A stretch of DNA of 64,000 nucleotides, from assembly GCA_964611345.1 (NCBI GenBank), contig CAZSYU010000008.1, positions 1 to 64,000 on the forward strand, written 5' to 3'. The notes beneath the pieces are model-generated. The model did not search any database and was not told the DNA's origin. It saw only the letters and a list, made by a program, of their open reading frames with translations. This stretch comes from JALZVT01 sp964611345. Lineage in GTDB: Bacteria > Pseudomonadota > Gammaproteobacteria > Pseudomonadales > Azotimanducaceae. Shown here piece by piece: positions 15,427 to 24,033 of this stretch. How positions within the stretch are numbered: the stretch's first letter is position 1; each line of letters begins with the position of its first letter. A program made the translations under genes and the position numbers.

Positions 15427-16346
15427 ATGCCCAGTAGAGAGGAACAGCCCGATACATTAACCAGCAGCCCGGCAGCCAGCGCGGCGCGCCAGGGGTTCGT
15501 GCGGCTCATGATTGAGCAAGAAGTATTACAGTTTGGCGACTTCACGCTGAAGTCTGGTCGTCAGAGCCCGTACTTCTTCAATCTGGGCAAGGTTGCAGAT
15601 GCGCAGGGCCTGGCTGCTCTGGGGCAGGCCTATGCCGCGGCGCTTAAGGAGTTAGGTTGGTCGTATGAGGTTTTGTTCGGTCCGGCGTACAAGGGGATTC
15701 CCATTGCCTCGGCAGCGGCATGTGCAATTGCACTGACAGAAACCGCTGGAAACCCTGGACCAAACCCTGGACCAAACCCTGGACCAAACCCTGGANNNNN
15801 NNNNNNNNNNNNNNNNNNNNNNNNNNNNNNNNNNNNNNNNNNNNNNNNNNNNNNNNNNNNNNNNNNNNNNNNNNNNNNNNNNNNNNNNNNNNNNNAACCG
15901 CTGGAAACCCTGGACCAAACCCTGGACCAAACCCTGGACCAAACCCTGGAATAGCCTATAACCGCAAAGAAGCCAAAGATCATGGTGAAGGCGGTCAGCT
16001 GGTTGGTGCAGAGATCACGGGGCGCAAGGTGGTGGTTTTGGATGACGTGCTCACCGCAGGAACGGCGGTGCGTGAAGCCCTGGGTTTAATCAAGACCGGG
16101 CGGGGTGCACTAACCGGCGTGCTCGTTGCCCTCGATCGCGAGGAGCGGGTGCTGGCACCTGGATCGGACAATCCAGCCGATGGCAGTGGCATGACGGCGA
16201 TTGGCACCTTGATGCAGGAACTCGAGGTGCCGGTCCGCAGTATTGTCAGGTTGCAGGATGTGATCGATTACCTTGACTCTGAAGGCACACACTCGGAAGC
16301 TCTGCAGGCTATTCTGAACTACCGGAATACCTACTGTGTCTACTAG
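15427..16346 (+). CDS. pyrE: Orotate phosphoribosyltransferase, interrupted by a repeat insertion and an assembly gap
   Basis: The N-terminal part (VLQFGDFTLKSGRQSPYFFN, LFGPAYKGIPIASAAA) and the C-terminal part (NRKEAKDHGEGGQLVGAEI, VVVLDDVLTAGTAVREAL with the PRPP-binding loop) are clear PyrE, which makes OMP from orotate and PRPP. Between them is an NPGP repeat split by 100 N. If the identical 55-base flanks are one sequence, the gene becomes 765 bases, in frame, 254 residues, with about 17 extra residues in place of the usual HHDLDLPY-like stretch before FNRKEAK. The usual length is about 213. The N terminus is also about 20 residues longer than normal; ATG 15508 lies too far into the domain to be the start. 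Confidence 0.88.
15741..15795 (+). repeat. 12-bp tandem repeat in pyrE, left copy of a 55-base duplicate
   Basis: After AACCGCTGG, about four units of a 12-bp sequence encoding Asn-Pro-Gly-Pro run up to the N gap. The same 55 bases recur at 15896-15950. Confidence 0.93.
15796..15895. other. Assembly gap of 100 N
   Basis: Exactly 100 N, a length commonly used for a gap of unknown size. The gap breaks the pyrE frame (100 is not a multiple of 3) only as an artefact of its arbitrary length. Confidence 0.99.
15896..15950 (+). repeat. 12-bp tandem repeat in pyrE, right copy of a 55-base duplicate
   Basis: Identical base for base to 15741-15795. Either the two contig ends overlap and were not merged, or the array is longer than the reads and includes a higher-order repeat. 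Confidence 0.93.
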
Positions 16347-16472
16347 CTGGTGATCGGCTGTAGAGAATCGGAGGTAACTAAATTGACAAATACAATCGAT
16401 AAGAAAACGACTGCTTCGCGCGCTCTTGCCGCACTACCGCCCGTCAATAAGCTGGGTGGGAGGCGACTTGTT

Positions 16473-17117
16473 GTGAATAAGTATGTTGGTTCGTTCGTGG
16501 TCACCTGTTTGCTATCTGTTTTGCTACCTGGCAGCGTGCACGCGGCCAAGCTGTACCGGTATAAAGACGACAACAAACGCTGGGTTATTGCGAGTAGCGT
16601 ACCCAGCGATCGGGTTAAGAACGGCTATGAAGTGCTGGATGAAACGGGTCGGGTACTGGATACCGTTGATCCACAGCTTGCTCCGGCAGAGGCGCGTGCC
16701 TACATAGCTCGGTTAGAGGCGAAGCAAGCGCGGGAAGAAGCGGTGCGGCGCATCAACCTGCTCTACGGTTCTGAAGCCGATATCGACTACGCACTTAAGA
16801 AAGCGTTGCTGTCTATCGACAACAGCATGGCGAACACCACAGCTAATGTGCGTCAGCTAAGAGCCCAACGTCAGCGCCTCGAAACTCAGGCAGCGCGCAT
16901 TCAGCGTGCAGGCAACACGCTGTCAGACGATTTGGTGGCAAACATCGCGACCCTGGTCGAGCAGATTGCAAACCTGGAGCTGGAAATGGATCAACGCATC
17001 AAACAAAAGGATGTGGAGCGCGAGCGCCACGCTCGCGATCGGGTGTTGTTCCGCGAAGTACACGGCCTTACCAAATCGGATAGGACGACGCGAGTCGAGG
17101 TGGGTGAAGAAGCCTAA
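16473..17117 (+). CDS. Exported coiled-coil protein with DUF4124-like N-terminal segment
   Basis: The protein (214 residues from GTG 16473) has a signal peptide ending around LLPGSVHAA, then KLYRYKDDNKRWVIASSVPSD, a short module resembling DUF4124, then a long heptad-rich helical region (about 70-200) rich in Arg, Glu, Leu and Gln that should form a coiled coil. GGGAGG nine bases upstream supports GTG. TTG at 16383 with GGAGG at 16370-16374 is a serious alternative and would add 30 residues before the signal sequence. Function unknown; probably periplasmic. Confidence 0.72.
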   Translation: MNKYVGSFVVTCLLSVLLPGSVHAAKLYRYKDDNKRWVIASSVPSDRVKNGYEVLDETGRVLDTVDPQLAPAEARAYIARLEAKQAREEAVRRINLLYGSEADIDYALKKALLSIDNSMANTTANVRQLRAQRQRLETQAARIQRAGNTLSDDLVANIATLVEQIANLELEMDQRIKQKDVERERHARDRVLFREVHGLTKSDRTTRVEVGEEA

Positions 17118-17136
17118 CCACTCTTTAATAAAGTAG

Positions 17137-17718
17137 TTACTTTACTAGAGCCTCGCGCAACACCGACCAATGCTGTGGCCACATCGTGGTTGGCAAGTCT
17201 CGAAACTCTGATCGAACAAATTGATTGATTTGGCCTTCGGCCGCGCTCAGCAACAGATTGGCCGCGTCACGAGCAGATAGTTGTGGCCTTTCTAATTGGG
17301 TCGCTTGATGTTCTCGAATGACCTGCCGCAGCTGGGTTTCCATACGATTGAAGAACTGGCGTACTCGCACGCGTAGACGATCGTTTTCTCCCTGTAACGC
17401 ATCACCTACAAGCAAGCGCGCAAACCCGGGATTTTTTTCGACAAACGAAAGCAACAGATACAAGATCTGGTAACAACGCTGTTGTATGTTCGATTCCTCC
17501 CTCAACACGACCGTAATGCGGCTGAAGACGCTTTGTTCGGCGAACTCGAGTAGTGCGTCGATCATTTTTGCTTTGCTGGGAAAATGCCGGTACAGCGCAG
17601 CCTCAGAAACACCCACTTGCCTTGCCAGTGCCGCAGTCGTTATGCGTGTGCCAGTATTGCTTTGCAGCATGAGTGCAAAGGCTTCGAGAATCTGTCTCTT
17701 TCTATCAGGCCTTGGCAT
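17137..17718 (-). CDS. slmA: Nucleoid occlusion factor SlmA (TetR family)
   Basis: The 193-residue protein has a TetR-type helix-turn-helix (ITTAALARQVGVSEAALYRHFPSK) with the SlmA-specific continuation KAKMIDALLEFAEQSVFSRI and the later segment VEKNPGFARLLVGDALQGENDRLR. SlmA binds chromosomal sites and blocks FtsZ ring assembly over the nucleoid. It lies 4 bases downstream of argB on the same strand. Confidence 0.92.
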   Translation of the reverse strand: MPRPDRKRQILEAFALMLQSNTGTRITTAALARQVGVSEAALYRHFPSKAKMIDALLEFAEQSVFSRITVVLREESNIQQRCYQILYLLLSFVEKNPGFARLLVGDALQGENDRLRVRVRQFFNRMETQLRQVIREHQATQLERPQLSARDAANLLLSAAEGQINQFVRSEFRDLPTTMWPQHWSVLREALVK

Positions 17719-17722
17719 AACT

Positions 17723-18643
17723 TCAGGTTCCGATCATTGTGCCAACGCCGGCATCGGTCAGAATTTCCAACAGCAGTGCGTGGGGGACCGTACCGTCAAT
17801 AATCTGCACGGAGTTTACTCCGGCCTGAATCGCATTAACTGCGCACTGGGTTTTGGGTAACATACCGCCTTGAATTACGTTGTCTTTGATGAGCTGCGTC
17901 ACTTCTGCCGGAGACAGTCCAGTAAGTGTTTGGCCGTCGGCGTCCAGGATGCCGGGAGTATCGGTGAGCAATATCAATTTTTCTGCACCGAGAAATTCGG
18001 CGATTTTTCCAGCCACGATATCGGCGTTGATGTTGTACGCCTCACCATCCTCACCAACTCCAATAGGGGCAACCACCGGAATAAAGCCTTGGCCCATTAG
18101 AGCGTCGAGTACTGCACCGTTTACCTTTTTGACATCCCCAACGTGGCCGATGTCAATGATTTCTGAGGTTGCCGCCGCCTGGCTCGGGTCGCGCATTTCA
18201 AGGCGACTCGCAGTAATGAGTTTGCCATCTTTGCCTGTGACCCCTACGGCGCGTCCGCCTTGCGCGTTTATCAGGCTCACGATGTCCTGATTCACCGCGC
18301 CACCAAGTACCATTTCGACGACGTTCATCGTGTCATCGTCGGTAACGCGCATGCCGCCAACAAACTGCGTGGGTATGTTCAGTTTTTCGAGCAGCTGACC
18401 AATCTGCGGTCCCCCACCGTGGACGATCAATGGGTTGATGCCGACCAGCTTCAGCAAAACAATATCGCGAGCGAAGGTCTGCTTGAGTTCTTCGTCAACC
18501 ATGGCGTGTCCACCATACTTGATCACCATGGTTGCGCCGTGAAACTTCTGAATATATGGCAATGCTTCGGTGAGAACTTCAGCAACGGAGCTTGCCGAGG
18601 TGAAATCCGTTGTGCCAGCGCTGCTGGAGGCTACTCGTTTCAT
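17723..18643 (-). CDS. argB: Acetylglutamate kinase
   Basis: The 306-residue amino acid kinase has MVIKYGGHAMVDE, PLIVHGGGPQIGQLL, GVTGKDGKLI and the C-terminal GGMLPKTQCAVNAIQAGV. It phosphorylates N-acetyl-L-glutamate in arginine synthesis. An N-terminal helix precedes the kinase fold, as in arginine-inhibited forms of the enzyme, so feedback control is likely. It sits between algC and slmA. Confidence 0.96.
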   Translation of the reverse strand: MKRVASSSAGTTDFTSASSVAEVLTEALPYIQKFHGATMVIKYGGHAMVDEELKQTFARDIVLLKLVGINPLIVHGGGPQIGQLLEKLNIPTQFVGGMRVTDDDTMNVVEMVLGGAVNQDIVSLINAQGGRAVGVTGKDGKLITASRLEMRDPSQAAATSEIIDIGHVGDVKKVNGAVLDALMGQGFIPVVAPIGVGEDGEAYNINADIVAGKIAEFLGAEKLILLTDTPGILDADGQTLTGLSPAEVTQLIKDNVIQGGMLPKTQCAVNAIQAGVNSVQIIDGTVPHALLLEILTDAGVGTMIGT

Positions 18644-18656
18644 GATATAGGCACTT

Positions 18657-21371
18657 CTAAAAAGTCAGCGCGCTGTGAATTTTGGCGAGTTCAGTGCGGA
18701 AAATATTTTGTACTGCATCGAGATCGGCTTCGGTGTCTGCCTCAAAACGCAGTGTTAATACCGGACTAGTGTTCGACGCACGAATTAGGCCCCATGAGTT
18801 TTCGTAGTCGACGCGAATGCCATCGATTGAAGTCACGGTGCCTTCTTTGAAATCTCCATTGGCAGCCAGCCTATCCATGATTTTGAACTTTGCGTCTTCT
18901 GTCGTCTGGATTTTTAACTCAGGAGTTGACTGTGTCTCTGGAAACTCCGCGAACAGTTCACTCATACTGGCGGAGCCACCACCGAGAATTTCCAACAGTC
19001 GCGCAGCACTATAGACAGCGTCATCAAAACCGTACCAACGTTCACCGAATGCCAGATGTCCGCTGAATTCTCCAGCAAGCAGCGCGCCCGTTTCTTTTAA
19101 CTTGGCCTTCATGTGCGAGTGGCCGGTCTTCCACATGACAGGACGGCCGCCATGTTCCGCTATCAGATTGTTTAAATGCCGCGAGCACTTAACGTCGAAG
19201 ATGATGTCCGAGCCAGGGTTGCGTCCGACGATGTCGCGGGCAAACAACATCATTAATTTGTCGGGCCAGATGATCTGACCGCTGTTGGTAACCACGCCAA
19301 TACGATCGCCGTCGCCGTCGAAGGCCAAGCCTATGTCTGCTTGCTCGGTCTTAACCATCTTGATCAGATCAGTCAGGTTAACCGGTTCTGCAGGATCGGG
19401 ATGATGGTTTGGGAAGGTGCCGTCTACTTCGCAGTACAGCGGTATTACTTCACAACCCAGTTCTTGCAGCAGTAGAGGGGCAACGCCGCCAGCGACCCCA
19501 TTACCGCAATCGACAACGACTTTCAGAGATTTTGCGACGGCAACGTCATCGAGAATGCGATCTATGTACTCGCTGTCGATAACCACTGCAGCCAGTTCAC
19601 CCTCGGTGCTTTCGTAGTCCAGCTTGTTATCAAGCAGACGCTGGTGCAGCGCTGTAATGCTTCCTTCGGCCAGTGTCGAGCCACCGATCATCATTTTCAG
19701 CCCGTTGTATTCGGGAGGGTTATGCGAGCCGGTGATCATGACGCCGGTGCCGGTATTGAGTGTGTGTGTAGCGAAGTACAGCATCGGCGTTGTGACCTGA
19801 CCAATGTCGACCACATCCATTCCACCTTCAAGCAGACCGTGAATGAGTTGCTGCGCCAGCTCGGGACTCGAGAGTCGCCCATCGCGTCCAACGGCGGTGC
19901 GAGTTTGGCCTTCGCTCTTTGCTTGGGCGGCAAACGCGCGGCCAATCCAGTAGACGACCTTTGGCGTCAGGTTGGTATCAACGATGCCGCGAATGTCGTA
20001 GGCGCGAAAAATACCCGCATCAAATTCCATGTCAGGCAAGGCGTCATCGACTTCGCTGACTTCCATACCAAAGTTGTCGTCGCTTACGTCGGTGAGATCT
20101 TTGAAATCGGCCGTTAAATCGTTTGCTTCTTCGACACTCTGAGGTTCTGTGCCCGCAGTCGGCGCAGCACTGGTTAGCTTTTGATCTTGCTCGTCAATGT
20201 CGAGAAAATCGTCAGCGTCGTTGCTGAGCTGATCGGCGGCTACGCTCCCTGCGGCGAGCGTGCCTGCAACAGCTGCCGCCTTTTTAGCACCAGCGGCTTG
20301 TTTGTCAGCCCGCTCTTGATCCTGTTTGGCTGGCGGTGAGTCGAGTGTTGGTTCTGGGTTTGTGGACTTTGCGGTGCGCGCTGATTTCACTGCGCTTATG
20401 TTGGCAGTCCGTTCTGCAATGGTTCCGGCGAAATTCTTTGCCACATTCTGCAGAGCGTCGATTTGGAAGTGATCGGTTTTTCCAGCGTGGCCGCCAAACG
20501 CATTGGCCCCATAATCGACAAGTGCATCGCAATCGTCGTCAATAACTTTAGTCAGGCGACTGAAGGCAAGCCAGATACCGCCAAGGCCAAGCGCGAGTGC
20601 AGCGGCCAGTGGTAACCACAAGCTATTGAAATCGATTGCTTTGGTGGTTGCATTGCCGCTAAACAGAGCCACCCAGCCGGGGGCTTGTAGCGGCCTGCGA
20701 AGGGTCACCAGCGCCTGGGTGCCACTGCCGTATTCGATAACGATGGCGGGCCCGGCGTTGTCGACACTTTGCTCTATTTGCAGCAGCCCAAGGTCGCTGT
20801 TGAAGCCGGCGAGCGAGTCATTGATATAGTCGTCAGAGAGGGCAACAAACAGGACGCCGAGAACCTCGCTGCTGTCGGTTACCTGGGCTGCTGCGTAGAG
20901 AACATCGCCTGGATTGGCGCTCGCCTCCGGACCGACAAAATCCGTAAGCTCAGCACGCCGCAGTAGATCCAGCGCGACGAAGTTGATAGGGGTAGCGGCA
21001 TTCAGATCCACTTTAGCCGTGCCAAGCCCAATGAGTTCTACGCGGCGAGCATGCGCAATGCTGGCTAGCAATCTTGCCTCTTCGGCACTTTGGGCTGCGC
21101 TGTCATTGCTACTTAGTGCGCTGATTACCGAGTTTGTGCGTGCCAGTAGCGTTAGTTGCTTGCGCAACTCGCGATAGCGGCTGTCGATCATTGCTGCCAA
21201 GGCATCAGCGTGCGTATCAGCGATGTGTGCGTTGTGGTTGCTATTGCCCCCTTGCACCACTTGCAGGTAGAGCAAACCGGCACACAGCAGGATGCCGAGC
21301 AAAGCAAGGCCCATGGCCAGTGCGTTGAAGCGACCAAGGCCGCCAGCGGGTTTGAGTTGTTGTTTCGCCAC
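18657..21371 (-). CDS. algC: Phosphomannomutase/phosphoglucomutase AlgC with membrane-bound N-terminal extension
   Basis: The C-terminal half (about 450-904) is complete AlgC: FRAYDIRG, TGSHNPPEYNGLKMM with the phosphoserine near residue 549, and DGDGDRIG for Mg2+. It interconverts mannose or glucose 6- and 1-phosphates for LPS and exopolysaccharide. The N-terminal half has a transmembrane helix (about 16-37), a 220-residue presumably periplasmic sensor-like domain, a second helix (about 245-268), and a 170-residue acidic linker containing an Ala/Gly-rich stretch. Similar long AlgC forms exist in Pseudomonas. GTG at 21371 is preferred over GTG 21377 because GAGGA lies six bases upstream of it. 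Confidence 0.93.
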   Translation of the reverse strand: MAKQQLKPAGGLGRFNALAMGLALLGILLCAGLLYLQVVQGGNSNHNAHIADTHADALAAMIDSRYRELRKQLTLLARTNSVISALSSNDSAAQSAEEARLLASIAHARRVELIGLGTAKVDLNAATPINFVALDLLRRAELTDFVGPEASANPGDVLYAAAQVTDSSEVLGVLFVALSDDYINDSLAGFNSDLGLLQIEQSVDNAGPAIVIEYGSGTQALVTLRRPLQAPGWVALFSGNATTKAIDFNSLWLPLAAALALGLGGIWLAFSRLTKVIDDDCDALVDYGANAFGGHAGKTDHFQIDALQNVAKNFAGTIAERTANISAVKSARTAKSTNPEPTLDSPPAKQDQERADKQAAGAKKAAAVAGTLAAGSVAADQLSNDADDFLDIDEQDQKLTSAAPTAGTEPQSVEEANDLTADFKDLTDVSDDNFGMEVSEVDDALPDMEFDAGIFRAYDIRGIVDTNLTPKVVYWIGRAFAAQAKSEGQTRTAVGRDGRLSSPELAQQLIHGLLEGGMDVVDIGQVTTPMLYFATHTLNTGTGVMITGSHNPPEYNGLKMMIGGSTLAEGSITALHQRLLDNKLDYESTEGELAAVVIDSEYIDRILDDVAVAKSLKVVVDCGNGVAGGVAPLLLQELGCEVIPLYCEVDGTFPNHHPDPAEPVNLTDLIKMVKTEQADIGLAFDGDGDRIGVVTNSGQIIWPDKLMMLFARDIVGRNPGSDIIFDVKCSRHLNNLIAEHGGRPVMWKTGHSHMKAKLKETGALLAGEFSGHLAFGERWYGFDDAVYSAARLLEILGGGSASMSELFAEFPETQSTPELKIQTTEDAKFKIMDRLAANGDFKEGTVTSIDGIRVDYENSWGLIRASNTSPVLTLRFEADTEADLDAVQNIFRTELAKIHSALTF

Positions 21372-21468
21372 GAGCACTCCTCACAGGTCGCGGTATGGTA
21401 ATGCCGTGAGCGCGGTCATACCAGAGTCAACCAGAGCAACTCGCTGAAAAAGTGAGAACCGGGCGGCG

Positions 21469-22794
21469 TTAGGGGGTTGGTGAGTGCACACTGAGTCGGT
21501 CGGGAAACAGCTCTACCGCCTTGTTCAGCAGCGTCCTGGCGATGGCGTCCTTGTCTTGCATGGGCACCTGTTGTTCGCCGTTCGGCCAGAGGATGGTCAG
21601 GGCGTTTTGGTCGCTGGCAAAACCAATGCGGCTATCGGCGACGTCGTTTAACGCGATCATATCGAGGTTTTTGCGCTCAAGCTTGGCCCGCGCGTGTTCC
21701 AGACCCTTGTGCGTTTCGGCGGCGAAGCCCACGGTAACCGGTCCGTTGGTGGTGGTGGCAACGTGCGCAATGATGTCGGGATTCGGCACCAGATCGATGC
21801 TGATTCCGTCGCGGGTTTTAGCGGTTTTCTTGATCTTTTCGGAAGCGACTTCTGCAACCCGGTAGTCCGCCACCGCGGCGACACCAATAAACAGGTCGGT
21901 CGCTGCGAGGTTGGCGGTTACAGCAGCGAGCATGTCATCGGCGCTGAGTACGTCGATGCGCTTAACACCTGGCGGTACGGGCAGCGCGGTCGGCCCGCTG
22001 ACCAGGGTGACGTTAGCGCCCATACGCGTTGCCTGCGCGGCGAGAGCGTAGCCTTGTTTGCCAGTGCTGCGGTTCGACAGATAGCGCACCGGATCGATGG
22101 GTTCGCGGGTGGGGCCCGCCGTGATCAGGACATTGATGCCAGCCAGTTGGCTGCTGGAGAGCCGGGACCTTGCGGCAGGATCTGGGGTGTTATCGGCGCC
22201 CAGGGCAGATTGTGGCCGCTGGACAGATTCACCGGGTGCGATGCTCGCCAGCGCGGCACTGATTGCTGCCGGTTCGAGCATGCGTCCTGGGCCGTATTCC
22301 CCGCAAGCCTGTTCGCCCTCGGCGGGCCCTAGCAGGTGCACGCCACGACTCTCAAGCAGTGCGACGTTGCTGCTGGTCGCTGGATGCTGCCACATGCGCA
22401 CGTTCATGGCCGGTGCGATAACCAGTGCGGCAGTGGTGGCGAGGCACAGAGTGGTGAGCAAATCGTCAGCCAGCCCATGTGCCAGTTTCGCCACAGCGTT
22501 GGCGGTGGCGGGCGCAATCAACACGGTGTCCGCCCAGCGTGCCAGCTCAATATGACCCATGGCGGCCTCAGCGTCTTCGTCCCACAAAGACTGGCGCACA
22601 GCGCGCCCGCTAACGGCCTGCAGCGCTGTGCTGCTAACGAACTGCGCGGCGCCGGCGGTGGTTACCACGCACACCTCGGCGCCCGCGGCGCGCAGTTTTC
22701 GCACGAGATCCGGGGTTTTGTACGCGGCTATGCCACCGGTGATGCCGAGTAGTATGTGTCGTCCTGCCAACTCGCCTAGAGTGCCCTGATCCAT
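21469..22794 (-). CDS. coaBC: Bifunctional phosphopantothenoylcysteine decarboxylase/phosphopantothenate-cysteine ligase
   Basis: The 441-residue protein has the flavin-dependent CoaC domain at the N terminus (ILLGITGGIAAYK, VLIAPATANAVAKLAHG, APAMNVRMWQHP) and CoaB at the C terminus (VLITAGPTREPIDPVRYLSNRSTGKQG, GFAAET). It performs two successive steps of coenzyme A synthesis. In Pseudomonas dut lies between coaBC and algC; here only about 97 bases separate the two genes. Confidence 0.96.
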   Translation of the reverse strand: MDQGTLGELAGRHILLGITGGIAAYKTPDLVRKLRAAGAEVCVVTTAGAAQFVSSTALQAVSGRAVRQSLWDEDAEAAMGHIELARWADTVLIAPATANAVAKLAHGLADDLLTTLCLATTAALVIAPAMNVRMWQHPATSSNVALLESRGVHLLGPAEGEQACGEYGPGRMLEPAAISAALASIAPGESVQRPQSALGADNTPDPAARSRLSSSQLAGINVLITAGPTREPIDPVRYLSNRSTGKQGYALAAQATRMGANVTLVSGPTALPVPPGVKRIDVLSADDMLAAVTANLAATDLFIGVAAVADYRVAEVASEKIKKTAKTRDGISIDLVPNPDIIAHVATTTNGPVTVGFAAETHKGLEHARAKLERKNLDMIALNDVADSRIGFASDQNALTILWPNGEQQVPMQDKDAIARTLLNKAVELFPDRLSVHSPTP

Positions 22795-22928
22795 AGTTAC
22801 CTTGTCATACTGATTGATCGCCCGCGAAACCTTAGCACTGCGGGCGGGAGCGGCGTAGCGCCCTGTTTTGGTAGATTGTTCTGAGCGGCTTCGATGCGCG
22901 TTCCAGGCTGCTGCGACTCGGGCCCGAC

Positions 22929-23537
22929 ATGCTGTGTGACGCCCAGTTGCTGAGCGCTTTGTTAGGGGGGCAACAAACTAGCGATGGCGCGCCAGAGCTG
23001 GGCCAGATCTTGCTCACTGAGTTTAATGGGTTGCCGGGTGTGCTGGATGCCAGCGCGACGGCGCTGATGGCTGTGACGGGCGTGGGCCTGGGCAAGGCAG
23101 CCGCCATTAAATCGGTGCTGAGTTTAGCGACCCGCTACGAGCAGGCCCCATTGCTTACCGGGCGGCCAGTCACCGATGCCGGTAGCGCTGAGCGGTTTTT
23201 GCGCCACCGTCTGGGTGGGCGGCCACAGGAAGTCTTTGCCGTGATGTTCCTGAATTCCCGGCATCAGCTGTTGCGTTTTGATGAGCTGTTCGCAGGCAGT
23301 GTCGATCGCGCCCAGGTCTACCCGCGTGAGGTGCTGCGACGCTCACTGGTGTACAACGCATCCGCCCTGGTGTTGGCGCATAACCACCCCTCTGGCAACC
23401 CCGAGCCGAGCGCGAGTGATGTGCAACTTACCGAGCGACTTAAGCGCTTGCTGACGGAAGTGGACGTGCGGCTGCTGGACCACCTGGTGATTGGCCGCGG
23501 CCGGGCGGTTTCCCTTGCCGAGCGCGGCCTGCTTTGA
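22929..23537 (+). CDS. radC: RadC family protein (JAB/MPN domain), start uncertain
   Basis: The protein has a helix-hairpin-helix-like region (LMAVTGVGLGKAAAIKS) and the JAMM metalloprotease motif HNHPSGNPEPSASD. RadC proteins have no settled function. From ATG 22929 it is 202 residues, but similarity continues upstream: the frame before it reads RSRLLRLGPD, matching the family's REKLLxxGPxxLxDAELL. No ATG, GTG or TTG exists between this ATG and the in-frame stop at 22872; ATT 22875 and CTG 22881 are the only near candidates. Either a rare start is used or the N terminus is shortened. Confidence 0.85.
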   Translation: MLCDAQLLSALLGGQQTSDGAPELGQILLTEFNGLPGVLDASATALMAVTGVGLGKAAAIKSVLSLATRYEQAPLLTGRPVTDAGSAERFLRHRLGGRPQEVFAVMFLNSRHQLLRFDELFAGSVDRAQVYPREVLRRSLVYNASALVLAHNHPSGNPEPSASDVQLTERLKRLLTEVDVRLLDHLVIGRGRAVSLAERGLL

Positions 23538-23576
23538 TAGATTCCCGCGTCCATTTTTCCATGTCAGGAAATAGCC

Positions 23577-23813
23577 ATGTCTCAGGTTTGCCAGGTTACC
23601 GGTAAACGCCCCGCGGTAGGCAACAACGTCAGTAAGGCCAAGAACCGTACGCGGCGTCGCTTTCTGCCCAACCTGCATCAGCACCGGTTCTGGGTTGAGG
23701 GCGAGAAGCGCTTTGTGAAACTCAAGGTATCCGCCAAGGGCATGCGCATTATTGACAAGAACGGCATCGAAGCGGTGCTGGCCGACCTGCGTAAGCGCGG
23801 CGAAACGGTCTAA
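23577..23813 (+). CDS. rpmB: 50S ribosomal protein L28
   Basis: The 78-residue protein starts SQVCQVTGKRPAVGNNVSKA and contains TRRRFLPNLHQHRFW and SAKGMRIIDKNGI, standard L28. It precedes rpmG, as in most gammaproteobacteria. Confidence 0.98.
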   Translation: MSQVCQVTGKRPAVGNNVSKAKNRTRRRFLPNLHQHRFWVEGEKRFVKLKVSAKGMRIIDKNGIEAVLADLRKRGETV

Positions 23814-23851
23814 CCCAACACACGCCCCCATTAGGGTCTCGGAGACTACTC

Positions 23852-24007
23852 ATGCGTGACAAGATCAAACTCGTATCCAGCGCCGGCACCGGTCACTACT
23901 ACACCACCGACAAGAACAAGCGGACCATGCCCGACAAGTTCGAGATAAAGAAGTACGACCCGGTGGTACGTAAGCACGTGATCTACAAAGAAGCCAAGAT
24001 CAAGTAG
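23852..24007 (+). CDS. rpmG: 50S ribosomal protein L33
   Basis: A 51-residue protein, MRDKIKLVSSAGTGHYYTTD..., ending YKEAKIK. It lacks the two CxxC pairs, so it is the zinc-independent form. It lies 38 bases after rpmB, and GGAG at 23841-23844 precedes ATG 23852. Confidence 0.98.
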   Translation: MRDKIKLVSSAGTGHYYTTDKNKRTMPDKFEIKKYDPVVRKHVIYKEAKIK

Positions 24008-24033
24008 TACCCTCTCTGACGCTATCCCCAAGC

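Noticed and set aside
15427..16346. pyrE disrupted by an insertion sequence
   Set aside because: No transposase, terminal inverted repeats or target duplication of that type is visible; the flanks are a simple 12-bp repeat that keeps frame when merged.
22929..23537. radC as a pseudogene
   Set aside because: The JAMM motif and full C-terminal domain are intact with no stop or frameshift; only the start is unclear.
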